A DNA stretch of 64,000 nucleotides from Vibrio pomeroyi (GTDB taxonomy: Bacteria; Pseudomonadota; Gammaproteobacteria; Enterobacterales; Vibrionaceae): positions 186,001-250,000 of the forward strand of contig NZ_AP025507.1 in NCBI RefSeq assembly GCF_024347595.1. The letters are read 5' to 3'. Positions 18,749-26,992 of the stretch are shown here, in pieces. Both the position numbers and the translations under genes were made by a program. Below the pieces are notes generated by a model. It searched no databases, was not told where the DNA came from, and saw nothing but the letters and a program-made list of their open reading frames with translations. Position 1 is the first letter of the stretch. Every line of letters begins with the position of its first letter.

Positions 18749-19264
18749 ATGAGTACACAACAACTGATTCTTGAGCTTACGTTAATCGGATCGATGTTTT
18801 TAATCACCGGCTTTTTCCTATTTCGCTCATATAACTCAAGTGACGCGCTGTCTCTGAAAGCACAAAAAATTCTGACTGGCTTGCTGGGCGCATTCCTTTT
18901 GATGGCAGGTACGGTAAAGTTCTTTGACCCGTTCACCACTATGTTTGCAAAGCAGATTGCGCTGAGTGAACTGCCCTTCCCAACGCTTTCTCGCTGGGCA
19001 GGTCAGTTAGGTGAAATGACGGCAGGTGTGCTGCTGTTGGTGATTATGATTGGCGGACGCAAGCTGAACGCCGAATTACGTAACAAGGCGATGCTCGCTT
19101 CAACACTGCTGACTACCGCGATCATGGTGGTTGCAGTATACGTCCACCTTTTGCCAAGCGTGCCTGCAGAAGTGCTACCACTGCAATCGAAACCGCCGGT
19201 GATGACGTTGATCATCCTTGGTTTAGCTTGGCTCAATGCTTATCTGTACCACAAGAACAAATAA
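18749..19264 (+). CDS. DoxX-like four-helix integral membrane protein
   Basis: A 171-residue protein with four hydrophobic segments (about residues 8-26, 45-62, 90-105, 120-140 and a last one near the C-terminus). The segment GAFLLMAGTVKFFDP followed by a membrane helix resembles DoxX-like proteins. The start at 18749 gives an 8-base gap to AAGG; an ATG two codons upstream is possible. Its promoter carries the same motif as the DUF2798 gene beyond the LysR gene, suggesting joint control. The function is unknown. Confidence 0.75.
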   Translation: MSTQQLILELTLIGSMFLITGFFLFRSYNSSDALSLKAQKILTGLLGAFLLMAGTVKFFDPFTTMFAKQIALSELPFPTLSRWAGQLGEMTAGVLLLVIMIGGRKLNAELRNKAMLASTLLTTAIMVVAVYVHLLPSVPAEVLPLQSKPPVMTLIILGLAWLNAYLYHKNK

Positions 19265-19288
19265 ACGTTATCTAAATAGTTCGAACCT

Positions 19289-19312
19289 TAACGCCAGCTT
19301 AGTCTGGCGTTA
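19289..19312. terminator. Bidirectional terminator overlapping the LysR stop codon
   Basis: TAACGCCAG and CTGGCGTTA form a 9-base perfect stem with a 6-base loop. The distal arm contains the LysR stop codon in reverse. It serves the convergent pair 18749-19264 and 19310-20233. Confidence 0.7.
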
Positions 19313-20233
19313 TTCGTTTCTGTCTTCATTAATCGAAACCAAAAACTCAGCAGAATTCTCAAACCTCTCAAAGATCATATCCCTAAACGCCACCACTCGG
19401 CTTGCTATCAGCTTTCTATCTGCCCACAGCATAAAGGCTTTTCCTGTCGGGCATTCCACGTCTGGTAACACCTCCACCAATTTATCTTGCGATGCAAAGC
19501 GCTCAAATGACGACTTCGGCATCAAGCATATCCCAGCCCCCAATAGGGTCGCCTCAATGTTGAGCCTTAAACTACTGACCGAGTACTTAGGTTGGTAAGG
19601 CACACGAATGGTTTTACCTTGCTGCTTCAAATCCCAGTAAGGCATGTTATTTCCAGACAACAGCCGATGTGACACCAGCTCTTCAGCACTGTTTGGCGTA
19701 CCGTTTTTCTCGATATAACTTGGGGAAGCGGCTAACACCAATGGCGATTCAAACAGCTGGCGTTGGATAAGATGTGTGGCATGCGGAGGGCTAGTTACCA
19801 AGGCTAAATCGATCTGCTCATCAAAAAATCGTTCGGTTCCTGCGCTGAAATGAATCGAGATATTCACCTCTGGGTGCATCTCCATAAACTCAATCGCGAT
19901 CTTTTGCAAAAAGTAATCGGCAAATGGCTCTGGGCACGACACTCGAATCTCACCGGTTAACACTGGCTGGCTATTGGACAGCTGAGTCCACTCATGATCA
20001 AGCTGAGAAAATAGCGAAGCAAAGCGTTGATAATACTCATCACCCGCCGTCGTCAGTTGGAATTGCTTAGCGTTGCGGTGCACCAGCTTTTCTCCGAGTT
20101 TATCTTCAAGGTGAGCCACGGCTCTTGATAACGTTGGCGCAGACACATGAGTTTGCAAACTTGCAGCGGCAAAGCCACCACACTCAACAGACTGACAAAA
20201 CAGGTATAGATTGGAGATATCTTTAGCTTTCAT
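19310..20233 (-). CDS. LysR-family transcriptional regulator (IlvY-like)
   Basis: A 307-residue LysR regulator. The ATG at 20233 begins MKAKDISNLYLFCQSVECGG; an upstream in-frame ATG at 20254 would run into the conserved promoter motif. It has an N-terminal winged helix-turn-helix (SAPTLSRAVAHLEDKLGEKL) and a substrate-binding-like C-terminal domain. The N-terminal ISNLYLFCQSVECGGFAAAS is reminiscent of IlvY, but no ilvC is nearby. It is divergent from the DUF2798 gene and convergent with the DoxX-like gene. Both of those have the same promoter block, so it probably controls both. Confidence 0.88.
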   Translation of the reverse strand: MKAKDISNLYLFCQSVECGGFAAASLQTHVSAPTLSRAVAHLEDKLGEKLVHRNAKQFQLTTAGDEYYQRFASLFSQLDHEWTQLSNSQPVLTGEIRVSCPEPFADYFLQKIAIEFMEMHPEVNISIHFSAGTERFFDEQIDLALVTSPPHATHLIQRQLFESPLVLAASPSYIEKNGTPNSAEELVSHRLLSGNNMPYWDLKQQGKTIRVPYQPKYSVSSLRLNIEATLLGAGICLMPKSSFERFASQDKLVEVLPDVECPTGKAFMLWADRKLIASRVVAFRDMIFERFENSAEFLVSINEDRNE

Positions 20234-20276
20234 ATATGCACGATTCAGATTCAAAACTGTCTATTTTTGATTGTTA
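20232..20276 (+). promoter_or_regulatory. Promoter-region motif shared with 18642-18686 (copy B)
   Basis: ATATGCA, then TCAAAACTGTCTATTTTTGA, then TTGTTA, at the same internal spacing as copy A. It overlaps the LysR start region and precedes the DUF2798 start by about 50-90 bases, as expected for a LysR box that controls both itself and the divergent gene. Confidence 0.6.
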
Positions 20277-20323
20277 CTACCGAGATTAGAATAGTGCCAT
20301 CAATGAGTCAATCGGAGCACATC

Positions 20324-20566
20324 ATGAAAAAATTTCCACGTAAATTCCAATACCCACTAATGGTTTCTATGGTACTGCCAACCATGCTACTCAGCATGCC
20401 TGCCATCATGGTTGCTAAAAACCTCCCACAAGGCGGCGTGTTTTTTGACGCTTGGCTAACCGCTGTCGGTCAAATGCTTCCATCCGCATTATTGTTATTG
20501 GCTGTGGTTGCCCCAACGGTTCGACTGTTCGTGACTAAGGTGTTGTTAGAACCAGTGAGCAAGTAA
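20324..20566 (+). CDS. DUF2798 family small membrane protein
   Basis: An 80-residue protein with two hydrophobic segments (about residues 10-30 and 44-66), starting MKKFPRKFQYPLMVSM and matching the DUF2798 pattern. The ATG at 20324 has GGAG eight bases upstream; the longer in-frame start at 20267 would lie within the promoter motif. It is divergent from the LysR gene. Members of this family are often regulated by an adjacent LysR, but their function is not known. Confidence 0.82.
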   Translation: MKKFPRKFQYPLMVSMVLPTMLLSMPAIMVAKNLPQGGVFFDAWLTAVGQMLPSALLLLAVVAPTVRLFVTKVLLEPVSK

Positions 20567-20577
20567 CCATAACATTC

Positions 20578-20639
20578 GTTGATAGTATCAACATTATTGA
20601 CAACAAACCGTCCTTGAGATTATTGTTGATACTATCAAC
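20578..20639. promoter_or_regulatory. Two palindromic operators upstream of the MarR-GNAT gene
   Basis: GTTGATAGTATCAAC (20578-20592) and GTTGATACTATCAAC (20625-20639) are each palindromes with one central base and are exact reverse complements of each other, 47 bases apart centre to centre. The second ends 21 bases before the MarR-GNAT start. The size and symmetry suit a MarR dimer, so autoregulation is likely. They could also pair as a hairpin at the end of the DUF2798 transcript. Confidence 0.75.
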
Positions 20640-20660
20640 GTATATTTCTATGGAGAGAAC

Positions 20661-21575
20661 ATGTCATCGGTTATGCAGATCAGAAGCGAGCTACGTTATC
20701 TCGTTCGCGAACTTGGATTATTGGATAAGAACTGCCTAAATTCAGGTTTATCACTCACGCAAGTTCACCTTCTTACCTACCTGCGTAAGAATGGAGTCAC
20801 GCCCTTTTCTGAGCTCAGCGTACAGCTCAGCGTCGAGAAAGCCTCTCTTAGCCGAACCCTCAACTCTCTGGTTGAAAAGCAATATATCGAACCATCTTTG
20901 AGTGAGACGGATAAACGTCAGAAGTACTTTTCACTCAAAGCTGAAGGATTGAAAAGGTTAGAAGAAGCCGATGAGTCAGCAAACAATGAACTGTCGCAAT
21001 TGCTGAACCTAATGAGCCCAGAAGATAACCAAAATGTGATTGATGGACTAAGAACATTACGACTCAGCGCTTTTCAGAAAAACGCCACACACAACAAAGC
21101 CAGAATTCAGCTCGAAGCTTGCACTTCGGTATACCGCACTGAGATCGACAGTTTGATCAGAGATACCTTTTCGGGTGAACAAAGTATCCCACAACATCTC
21201 ATACCATTATCCCCTGACATTCCTCAGAAATGGTGGTTAGCACGTTCAGGAGAATATGTTTTAGGCGCCGTAGCGGCATGGGAGAGCGATGGAGAATGGC
21301 ACTGGGGGCGCTTTGTTGTCGACAACCGATTCCGCGGCCTTGGCATAGGAAAAGCATTGGCTCGTTACTCATTGGTTCAGGCGTCGAAAGACATCAACGA
21401 AATCTATATCGAAGCGCGCGACACAACCGTCAATATCGTAAAAGGACTGGGTGGAGAGGTTTTAGGTGACAAATTCGACTTCTATGGTATGCCCGTAACG
21501 CCGATGCGATTAACGAGAGAGCGACTCAATGAAGCCACTGAAACTCAAGAGTTTACGCTACCTACTCACCTATAA
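20661..21575 (+). CDS. MarR-type regulator fused to a GNAT acetyltransferase
   Basis: A 304-residue fusion. Residues about 1-140 are a MarR winged helix (SLTQVHLLTYLRKNG; SVEKASLSRTLNSLVEKQYIE). Residues about 150-295 are a GNAT fold with the acetyl-CoA loop motif RFRGLGIGKAL. The GGAGAG ribosome site is just upstream. The pair of palindromes in front suggests that it represses itself. Such MarR-GNAT fusions exist in other bacteria but their acetylation substrate is generally unknown. Confidence 0.88.
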   Translation: MSSVMQIRSELRYLVRELGLLDKNCLNSGLSLTQVHLLTYLRKNGVTPFSELSVQLSVEKASLSRTLNSLVEKQYIEPSLSETDKRQKYFSLKAEGLKRLEEADESANNELSQLLNLMSPEDNQNVIDGLRTLRLSAFQKNATHNKARIQLEACTSVYRTEIDSLIRDTFSGEQSIPQHLIPLSPDIPQKWWLARSGEYVLGAVAAWESDGEWHWGRFVVDNRFRGLGIGKALARYSLVQASKDINEIYIEARDTTVNIVKGLGGEVLGDKFDFYGMPVTPMRLTRERLNEATETQEFTLPTHL

Positions 21576-21613
21576 TTGAGTCGTAAAAGATTAAGTGACT
21601 CAATACATTACTC

Positions 21614-21641
21614 GCCTGCCAATCATTACGCTTTGGCAGGC
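21614..21641 (+). terminator. Hairpin after the MarR-GNAT gene
   Basis: GCCTGCCAA pairs with TTGGCAGGC around a 10-base loop, 39 bases after the stop. There is no T-run, so it may be a weak or factor-dependent terminator. The rest of the 313-base gap up to trhO holds a trhO promoter candidate (TTTTTG, 16 bases, TTATAC near 21748-21775) and a short CTGAGT/ACTCAG hairpin near 21811. Confidence 0.4.
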
Positions 21642-21888
21642 CTGCATGTCGTAATCCTCTTACCTATTCATCCCACTTCATGAGCATGTATCTTTGCAAG
21701 CCTAAAACCACACAAATCAAAATGATAAATAGCCCTACTTTTGGTTGGTTTTTGTCCTACATTGGCTTGGTTATACTGCGGCGGATTTTAATAAGCCAAT
21801 ATGGGCAAACCTGAGTGAATCAAACTCAGTCTGTATCATAAAAGGCAACGCTCTGGATTTACGTTCCAGCTCGCAGAAAGGAAAAACC

Positions 21889-22878
21889 ATGTCTCAATAT
21901 GTTGTATGTGCTCTGTATAAATTCGTAGCACTTGATGATTACCAAGAAATTCGCCAGCCACTCACAGAGTTGCTAGAAGCCAACAAAATTCGCGGTACTT
22001 TGTTACTTGCGAGTGAAGGCATCAACGGCACTGTTGCTGGTAAGCGCGAATCTATCGATGCCCTTCTTCAATGGTTCAAGCAAGACTCTCGCTTGGCTGA
22101 TGTCGTTTACAAAGAGTCGTTCAACGAAGAACAACCATTCAACCGCACTAAGGTTAAGCTTAAGAAAGAGATCGTAACCATGGGCGTTGAAGGTATCGAC
22201 CCTCGCCACGTTGTCGGTACGTACGTTAAGCCAAACGAATGGAACGACCTCATCTCTGATCCAGATGTGATCTTGGTGGATACTCGTAACGATTATGAAG
22301 TCGATATCGGCACATTCAAAAATGCAGTAAACCCAAACACGGAAACCTTCCGTGAGTTCCCTCAGTACGTTGAAGAAAACCTCGACCCTAAGAAACACAA
22401 GAAAGTCGCGATGTTCTGTACTGGCGGCATTCGTTGCGAAAAATCAACAGCCTACATGAAAGAACAAGGCTTTGATGAAGTCTACCACCTTGAAGGTGGC
22501 ATTCTTAAGTACTTAGAAGAAGTGCCAGAAGAAGAGAGCATGTGGGAAGGCGACTGCTACGTATTTGATGGACGTGTTGCGGTTAACCACCAGCTAGAAA
22601 AGAGCGGTTACGATGTGTGTAATGCTTGCCGTCTGCCAATCACTGATGAAGACAAAGCGTCTGAACACTTCGAGAAAGGGGTAAGCTGCCCCAAGTGTAT
22701 TGATAAGCACACCGACGAACAGAAAACGCGTTTCCGCGAGCGTGAAAAGCAAGTTCAACTTTCAAATGCCCGTGGCGAAACCCACGTCGGTGGCGAAGCC
22801 GCTCACCTTATAGAGCAACGCAAGAAAGAGAAGCTAGCGCACAAAGAGCAACAGCGCTCTGGTAAAAAAGCGAAGTAA
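21889..22878 (+). CDS. trhO: tRNA uridine(34) hydroxylase (rhodanese family)
   Basis: TrhO (YceA) makes 5-hydroxyuridine at position 34 of certain tRNAs, using oxygen. The 329-residue product begins [18 protein letters not shown] at the ATG at 21889, with an AAAGGA ribosome site; the ORF extends 48 codons upstream without family character. It has an N-terminal acylphosphatase-like UPF0176 domain, a central rhodanese domain with catalytic cysteine in [12 protein letters not shown], and a C-terminal CxxC-containing zinc-like segment (CNACRLPI...CPKC), ending in a basic tail. It is monocistronic. Confidence 0.94.
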   Translation: MSQYVVCALYKFVALDDYQEIRQPLTELLEANKIRGTLLLASEGINGTVAGKRESIDALLQWFKQDSRLADVVYKESFNEEQPFNRTKVKLKKEIVTMGVEGIDPRHVVGTYVKPNEWNDLISDPDVILVDTRNDYEVDIGTFKNAVNPNTETFREFPQYVEENLDPKKHKKVAMFCTGGIRCEKSTAYMKEQGFDEVYHLEGGILKYLEEVPEEESMWEGDCYVFDGRVAVNHQLEKSGYDVCNACRLPITDEDKASEHFEKGVSCPKCIDKHTDEQKTRFREREKQVQLSNARGETHVGGEAAHLIEQRKKEKLAHKEQQRSGKKAK

Positions 22879-22908
22879 CGTTCTCTCGATAAACATATCT
22901 ATAAGTCG

Positions 22909-22960
22909 AAAAAAGGGCGCAAGTTCGAAGATGATTCTTCGAGTTTGCGCCCTTTTTTGA
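22909..22960 (+). terminator. Strong rho-independent terminator after trhO
   Basis: AAAAAAGGGCGCAA with TTGCGCCCTTTTTT, extended by an inner TTCGAA-type stem, then T-run. It is 30 bases after the stop. Confidence 0.93.
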
Positions 22961-23020
22961 TCGCTTTACTGCTTTGTGTTTTGAACCACATTTCTTTCGA
23001 TAAATTGCTTCTATACTGTC

Positions 23021-23286
23021 AGGGCGTGTTGACCTTCCGCGATTAGATTTTGTTCGAGATAAAAGCGGTTTAATCGAGGCGAGGGAGAAGTAGCCTAGTC
23101 ATTCTAAGCAAATCTCCCTCAACAAAGAGTAAAACGCTTTTAGCCGAACCCTTCGGGCAGCGTTTGCTGGTTATTTCTACTGCGTTATCGGCCTCTCATG
23201 TAGGCTAGCTACACATCAAAGCCTCTGCCTTGTAGAAATACCCAGCAATTCGCCGCAAAAACAAGCTCGAAAGATCAACACGCCCT
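23021..23286 (-). repeat. MITE-like repeat, copy 2 (266 bases), inverted relative to copy 1
   Basis: Its reverse complement aligns end to end with 6032-6298. It has the same terminal repeat AGGGCGTGTTGA(C/T)CTT(T/C)CG, the same inner block (for example GTGTAGCTAGCCTACATGAG) and few differences. It fills the space between the trhO terminator and the DUF465 gene and ends 27 bases before that gene's ATG. It contains no meaningful ORF. Confidence 0.8.
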
Positions 23287-23313
23287 AAAAATTCGACTAG
23301 AGAGGAAGTGCCA

Positions 23314-23571
23314 ATGCTCAATGAAAACCATGCCTTTATCTTAGATTTCCCAGATCTTAAATTAGACATTGTTCAGCTCAACCACGACGACGAAAAATTC
23401 AAAGCAGACATGCAGAAATACCACCAACTTGACTACGACATTCGCCAACTAGAAATCTCTGGCAGCCCTATCGATGACGACAGTATGCACAACCTCAAAG
23501 TAGAACGCATGGAGCTAAAAGACTCACTTCACAAGCAGCTCACTCGACATCACGCGCTTAAGCTCGTTTAA
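23314..23571 (+). CDS. DUF465 (YdcH-like) small protein
   Basis: An 85-residue protein, mostly helical and charged, with the DUF465 pattern (a short N-terminal region, then a coiled-coil-like stretch with KVERMELKDSLHKQL). The ATG at 23314 follows GAGGAA by 6 bases; a GTG two codons earlier is in frame but overlaps the ribosome site. The MITE-like repeat ends just upstream, so its promoter must lie in or beyond the repeat. The function of the family is unknown. Confidence 0.85.
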   Translation: MLNENHAFILDFPDLKLDIVQLNHDDEKFKADMQKYHQLDYDIRQLEISGSPIDDDSMHNLKVERMELKDSLHKQLTRHHALKLV

Positions 23572-23597
23572 ACGAGTTCTACAAATATGACTTTTAG

Positions 23598-23622
23598 AGC
23601 CACGCACATCGCGTGGCTTTTT
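23598..23622 (+). terminator. Rho-independent terminator after the DUF465 gene
   Basis: AGCCACGC with GCGTGGCT around ACATC, then a five-T run. It is 27 bases after the stop. Confidence 0.88.
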
Positions 23623-23694
23623 CGTTTAATCCGTCTATCAATCTATTATTGGTATTATTGCTTATACGAAGCTCAGAATAAGGAAGAGGAAATA

Positions 23695-24171
23695 GTGACA
23701 GTCAAGGAAGACAAACTACAATTCCAACTCGTTGCAAACTCAGAATTTGAAGAGCTGTTTGCTTGCGTCAAACAAGGTGTTTTCGAACACGTCGACAATG
23801 TGTTTGGCTGGGATGACGAGTTTCAACGTAACCGCCTGTTAAACGACTACCATCCCTCTTGGTTTCATTGGATATATCGCGAAAAGGAAAGAATCGGACT
23901 CGTCTGCTTTAAACCTTACGACAATGCATACCATATCCACCTTCTGATCATTTACCCTCAATACCAAGGCAAGATGCTCGGTAAAGAAGTAATGTCACTC
24001 ATCCACAACAAAGCCCTTCGAGAGCAACGAAATCAAGTCACCCTCTCCAGCTTTAGAAGTAACGCCCGCGCCATCAATTTTTATCAGGCTCTTGGCTATC
24101 AGGTTGTTGATGATAGTGATGGGGATTTCGTGGGGATGGCAATCTATCTAGACAACAACCTACTTCCTTAA
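23695..24171 (+). CDS. GNAT family N-acetyltransferase
   Basis: A 158-residue GNAT protein. The GTG at 23695 is chosen because it has GAGGA seven bases upstream and begins the GNAT-like part; the ORF to the left overlaps the DUF465 terminator. It has the central beta-strand and acetyl-CoA loop region (LLIIYPQYQGKMLGKEVMSLIH) and a C-terminal FYQALGYQVV. The substrate is unknown. The stop overlaps the manA stop on the other strand (4-base convergent overlap). Confidence 0.85.
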   Translation: MTVKEDKLQFQLVANSEFEELFACVKQGVFEHVDNVFGWDDEFQRNRLLNDYHPSWFHWIYREKERIGLVCFKPYDNAYHIHLLIIYPQYQGKMLGKEVMSLIHNKALREQRNQVTLSSFRSNARAINFYQALGYQVVDDSDGDFVGMAIYLDNNLLP

Positions 24172-25373
24172 TTAAAAGCTCTAGCCACTCGTCCTTCACT
24201 ACTCAGTTCGTAATGACCGATATAGGCAGGGATAAATACCGATTGCCCTTTAGTGAGTGTTAAGTGCTCACCATTTTGGCTCATTAGCGTTAAATCATCA
24301 TCTATTGCCATCAAGATTTCAGCACCGCTTGTGGTGACTTTTTCTTGCTTTGGGCTATGAAAAATATTGAAATTAAAATCACTGACCGGGATATCATAAC
24401 TATCACATTGACCCAGTTTTGAGGGCGCTAACAACAAACGGTTAAACGGAATTGGAATGAACTCTGTACAAGCTACCAACTCAGCAACATCAATATGCTT
24501 TGGCGTTAAGCCCGCACGCAACACATTGTCTGAATTTGCCATAACCTCGAGCCCGGTTCCGTTAATGTAAGCGTGCGGAGTGTTCGCATTCAAATACATC
24601 GCTTCGCCTGGCTTCAGTGTGATCAAGTTAAGTAGCAGAACACAAAACAGACCGATATCGTTCGGGTATTGATGGCTCAGCTCAGTAACCAAAGCAAACT
24701 CAGCTTGGTCTTGGTGAGCGTCTGCGTAAGTCAGAAGCTGCTCTAATGCTTGATGTTTACGCTGGTCATTCAGCGTTAATAGATCACGGAAAAACACCTC
24801 TAAACCTAGAGAATCAAGGTGGTTGCCAAACTCTTCAACCAAATCAGCAAGCTCGCTAGAATTCAATTGTCTGAATAGGCCTAATATTTCATCGAACTCT
24901 CGAAAACCATTCATCGCTTGATATTCAGTGATCGCGTAAACCAATTCAGGCTTGTGGTTAGAATCTTTGTAATTACGGTGACCTGCAGTCAGAGGGATCT
25001 TCGCTTGCTCTTCTCTCGCAAAACCTAACTCAGCTTGTCGCTTGTTTGGGTGAACTTGTACAGACAGCGCTTTTTCTGCCGCCAAAATCTTAAATAGGAA
25101 CGGTAGCTCACCAAACGACTGCGCAATATCAGTTGATAGGTAGGCCGGTTTATTCTTGTTAATCAGCTCAGATAGAGGCACTAAGTGTTGGTCAAGCTTC
25201 ACCATGGAGCAGCCTTTGGGATGTGCCCCCATCCAAACTTCCGCTTGTGGTTGTTGTGACTCATTTTTGAAGCCAAACAGTTCACGTATCGAGGAGGTAC
25301 TTCCCCATGCATAGTTTTGGATAGTGTTTTCCATTGGGAAAAATGAGTGTTCTGAGAAGTGACTGAGTGACAT
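24168..25373 (-). CDS. manA: Mannose-6-phosphate isomerase, class I
   Basis: ManA interconverts mannose 6-phosphate and fructose 6-phosphate. The 401-residue product has the type I PMI signature: NYAWGS, FLFKILAAEKALSVQVHPNK and the NTPHAYINGTGLEVMANSDN region; Gln/His of QVHP, a Glu after it and the His of PHAY are the expected zinc ligands. An internal ATG at 25334 (MENTIQNYAWGS) is an alternative start. The gene follows uhpC on the same strand after a 266-base gap with its own CRP and UhpA-type sites, so it looks like a separate unit of the same regulon. Confidence 0.93.
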   Translation of the reverse strand: MSLSHFSEHSFFPMENTIQNYAWGSTSSIRELFGFKNESQQPQAEVWMGAHPKGCSMVKLDQHLVPLSELINKNKPAYLSTDIAQSFGELPFLFKILAAEKALSVQVHPNKRQAELGFAREEQAKIPLTAGHRNYKDSNHKPELVYAITEYQAMNGFREFDEILGLFRQLNSSELADLVEEFGNHLDSLGLEVFFRDLLTLNDQRKHQALEQLLTYADAHQDQAEFALVTELSHQYPNDIGLFCVLLLNLITLKPGEAMYLNANTPHAYINGTGLEVMANSDNVLRAGLTPKHIDVAELVACTEFIPIPFNRLLLAPSKLGQCDSYDIPVSDFNFNIFHSPKQEKVTTSGAEILMAIDDDLTLMSQNGEHLTLTKGQSVFIPAYIGHYELSSEGRVARAFN

Positions 25374-25466
25374 GGCTTTTTCCGTAGTGAGCCCTCTGAA
25401 GACAGTTCAAGAGAGCTGATTCTAATAACGTGAATAATTAGAAAGACTACAGAGAGCAGCTAGAAC

Positions 25467-25510
25467 CCACATGAGATGGGGTCTTAGACGCAATAGGAAA
25501 AATTCTTAGA
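25467..25510 (-). promoter_or_regulatory. UhpA-type activation region upstream of manA
   Basis: The block is nearly the same as the one before uhpT. It contains two CTAAGA direct repeats (minus strand) 22 bases apart, an AATTTTTCCTA spacer start and a TCTCATGTGG end. Two helical turns between repeats suits a response regulator bound on one face. The block begins 94 bases upstream of the manA start. Assignment to UhpA is inferred from the match to the uhpT promoter. Confidence 0.7.
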
Positions 25511-25532
25511 AACAGATGAGAGAGATAAAAAG

Positions 25533-25548
25533 CGTGAAAAGAATCACA
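25533..25548. promoter_or_regulatory. CRP site upstream of manA
   Basis: On the minus strand it reads TGTGA, six bases, TCACG, a near-consensus CRP site (TGTGA-N6-TCACA). It is 66 bases (start to start) from the UhpA-type block, exactly the distance seen upstream of uhpT. Confidence 0.75.
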
Positions 25549-25639
25549 TTTGAATACTACGTATAAAGACGCTGAAGACAAAAATAGCTGCAAACAACCA
25601 TAGGACCATAAACAGCTACTTTATTGACAAAAAAGTACC

Positions 25640-26992
25640 TTATAAAACAGAGCGAGCTTCTGCACTTTTCTGAGGCGATTGAGCTTGTAAAAAAGGCAGT
25701 AAGAGTAATCCAATAACGGCCGCACAAGTTGAGATAGTAATAAAGAAACCACTCCAACCGTAGGTTTCTAAAATGAGAGCTAATGGATAACCAGAAAGTG
25801 CCGCCCCCATGTAGGCAAATAAACCGACAAAACCTGTAGCCGCCCCGGCAGAATCTTTATGCGAACATTCTGCGGCAGCCATACCGATAAGCATTTGAGG
25901 GCCAAAAACAAAAAAGCCAACACAAAATAGCCCAGCGGCTTGAAACACAAAGTTGGTTAATGGCATCAACCACAAGGCAGAAACTGAAAGAAATATGCCG
26001 ATGGCAAACAAAATATTCATCGGGCCACGGTTGCCACCAAATAACCTATCCGATCCCCACCCAGCAACAAGTGAACCAACGAAACCGCCAATCTCGAACA
26101 GAGACAATGCAGCGTTGGCGTTTATCAGACTGTAATCGTGCTCTTCGGTTAAATATAAATTGCCCCAATCATTAACCGCGGTTCTTACGATGTAGACCAA
26201 CACATAACTAAAGGCGAGCAACCAAATGTATTTATTGCTGAACACGTAAGTTTTCAAGATGTCTCGATAACTTAACCCTTGCCCATGACTCTCTTGCGCC
26301 AATTCTAGATGGTCATTGCGCCACTTCCCTACCGTCGGAAGCCCCATTGTGGTGGGTTTATCTCGCAAACGCCAACAAACGATGAGACCAATAAAAACGC
26401 CAATCACACCCGGCCAAATAAACCCCGCTCGCCAACTGAATTGAAGAGTTAGGTAGCCCACAAGAATAGGAATTAGTGCCCCACCAACGTTGTGTGCTGT
26501 GTTCCAGATTGCCCAGCGAAAGCCTCTTTCGGAGCGAGAATACCAAGTCGTCAATAGCTTGGAACACGATGGCCATCCCCAACCTTGGAACCATGCATTA
26601 AACACCCAAAGAGATATAAACGCAGCCAACGAGCTAGAAAAACCAAACGCGATATTGATCAAGCCTGTCGCGATTAGGCCAAGTCCCATGAAATAACGAG
26701 GATTTGAACGGTCCGAGATAGTGCCTGAGATAAATTTCGACAAACCATAAGAAAGATAGAAGAGTGTGCCAATTAAACCGATGTCACCTTTGTCTAATCC
26801 AAGATCAGTGATCATTGCTGGCGCGGCATAATTAAAAGTTTTACGAGTGAAGTAAAAACCTGCATAGCCAACATACATTCCTATCATGATGTGGAGACGC
26901 CAATAACGATAACTTTGATTGACCTCATCATCGCTTAAGGTATGACTTTTTGACATTGTTGAGCGCAGAAATCCAAACATATTCGTTCTCAC
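25640..26992 (-). CDS. uhpC: Hexose-phosphate sensor, MFS transporter-like
   Basis: A 450-residue, 12-helix major facilitator protein close to UhpC, which senses external glucose 6-phosphate and activates the kinase UhpB. It has the organophosphate:phosphate antiporter signature near residue 130 (NAWFQGWGWPSCSKLLTTWYSRSERGF), and the N-terminus (SYRYWRLHIMIGMYVGYAGFYFTRKTFNYA) is UhpC-like. Its start overlaps the uhpB stop by 4 bases. MSKSHTL at 26956 is an alternative start. The UhpC rather than UhpT assignment rests on the order uhpA-uhpB-uhpC. Confidence 0.92.
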   Translation of the reverse strand: MRTNMFGFLRSTMSKSHTLSDDEVNQSYRYWRLHIMIGMYVGYAGFYFTRKTFNYAAPAMITDLGLDKGDIGLIGTLFYLSYGLSKFISGTISDRSNPRYFMGLGLIATGLINIAFGFSSSLAAFISLWVFNAWFQGWGWPSCSKLLTTWYSRSERGFRWAIWNTAHNVGGALIPILVGYLTLQFSWRAGFIWPGVIGVFIGLIVCWRLRDKPTTMGLPTVGKWRNDHLELAQESHGQGLSYRDILKTYVFSNKYIWLLAFSYVLVYIVRTAVNDWGNLYLTEEHDYSLINANAALSLFEIGGFVGSLVAGWGSDRLFGGNRGPMNILFAIGIFLSVSALWLMPLTNFVFQAAGLFCVGFFVFGPQMLIGMAAAECSHKDSAGAATGFVGLFAYMGAALSGYPLALILETYGWSGFFITISTCAAVIGLLLLPFLQAQSPQKSAEARSVL

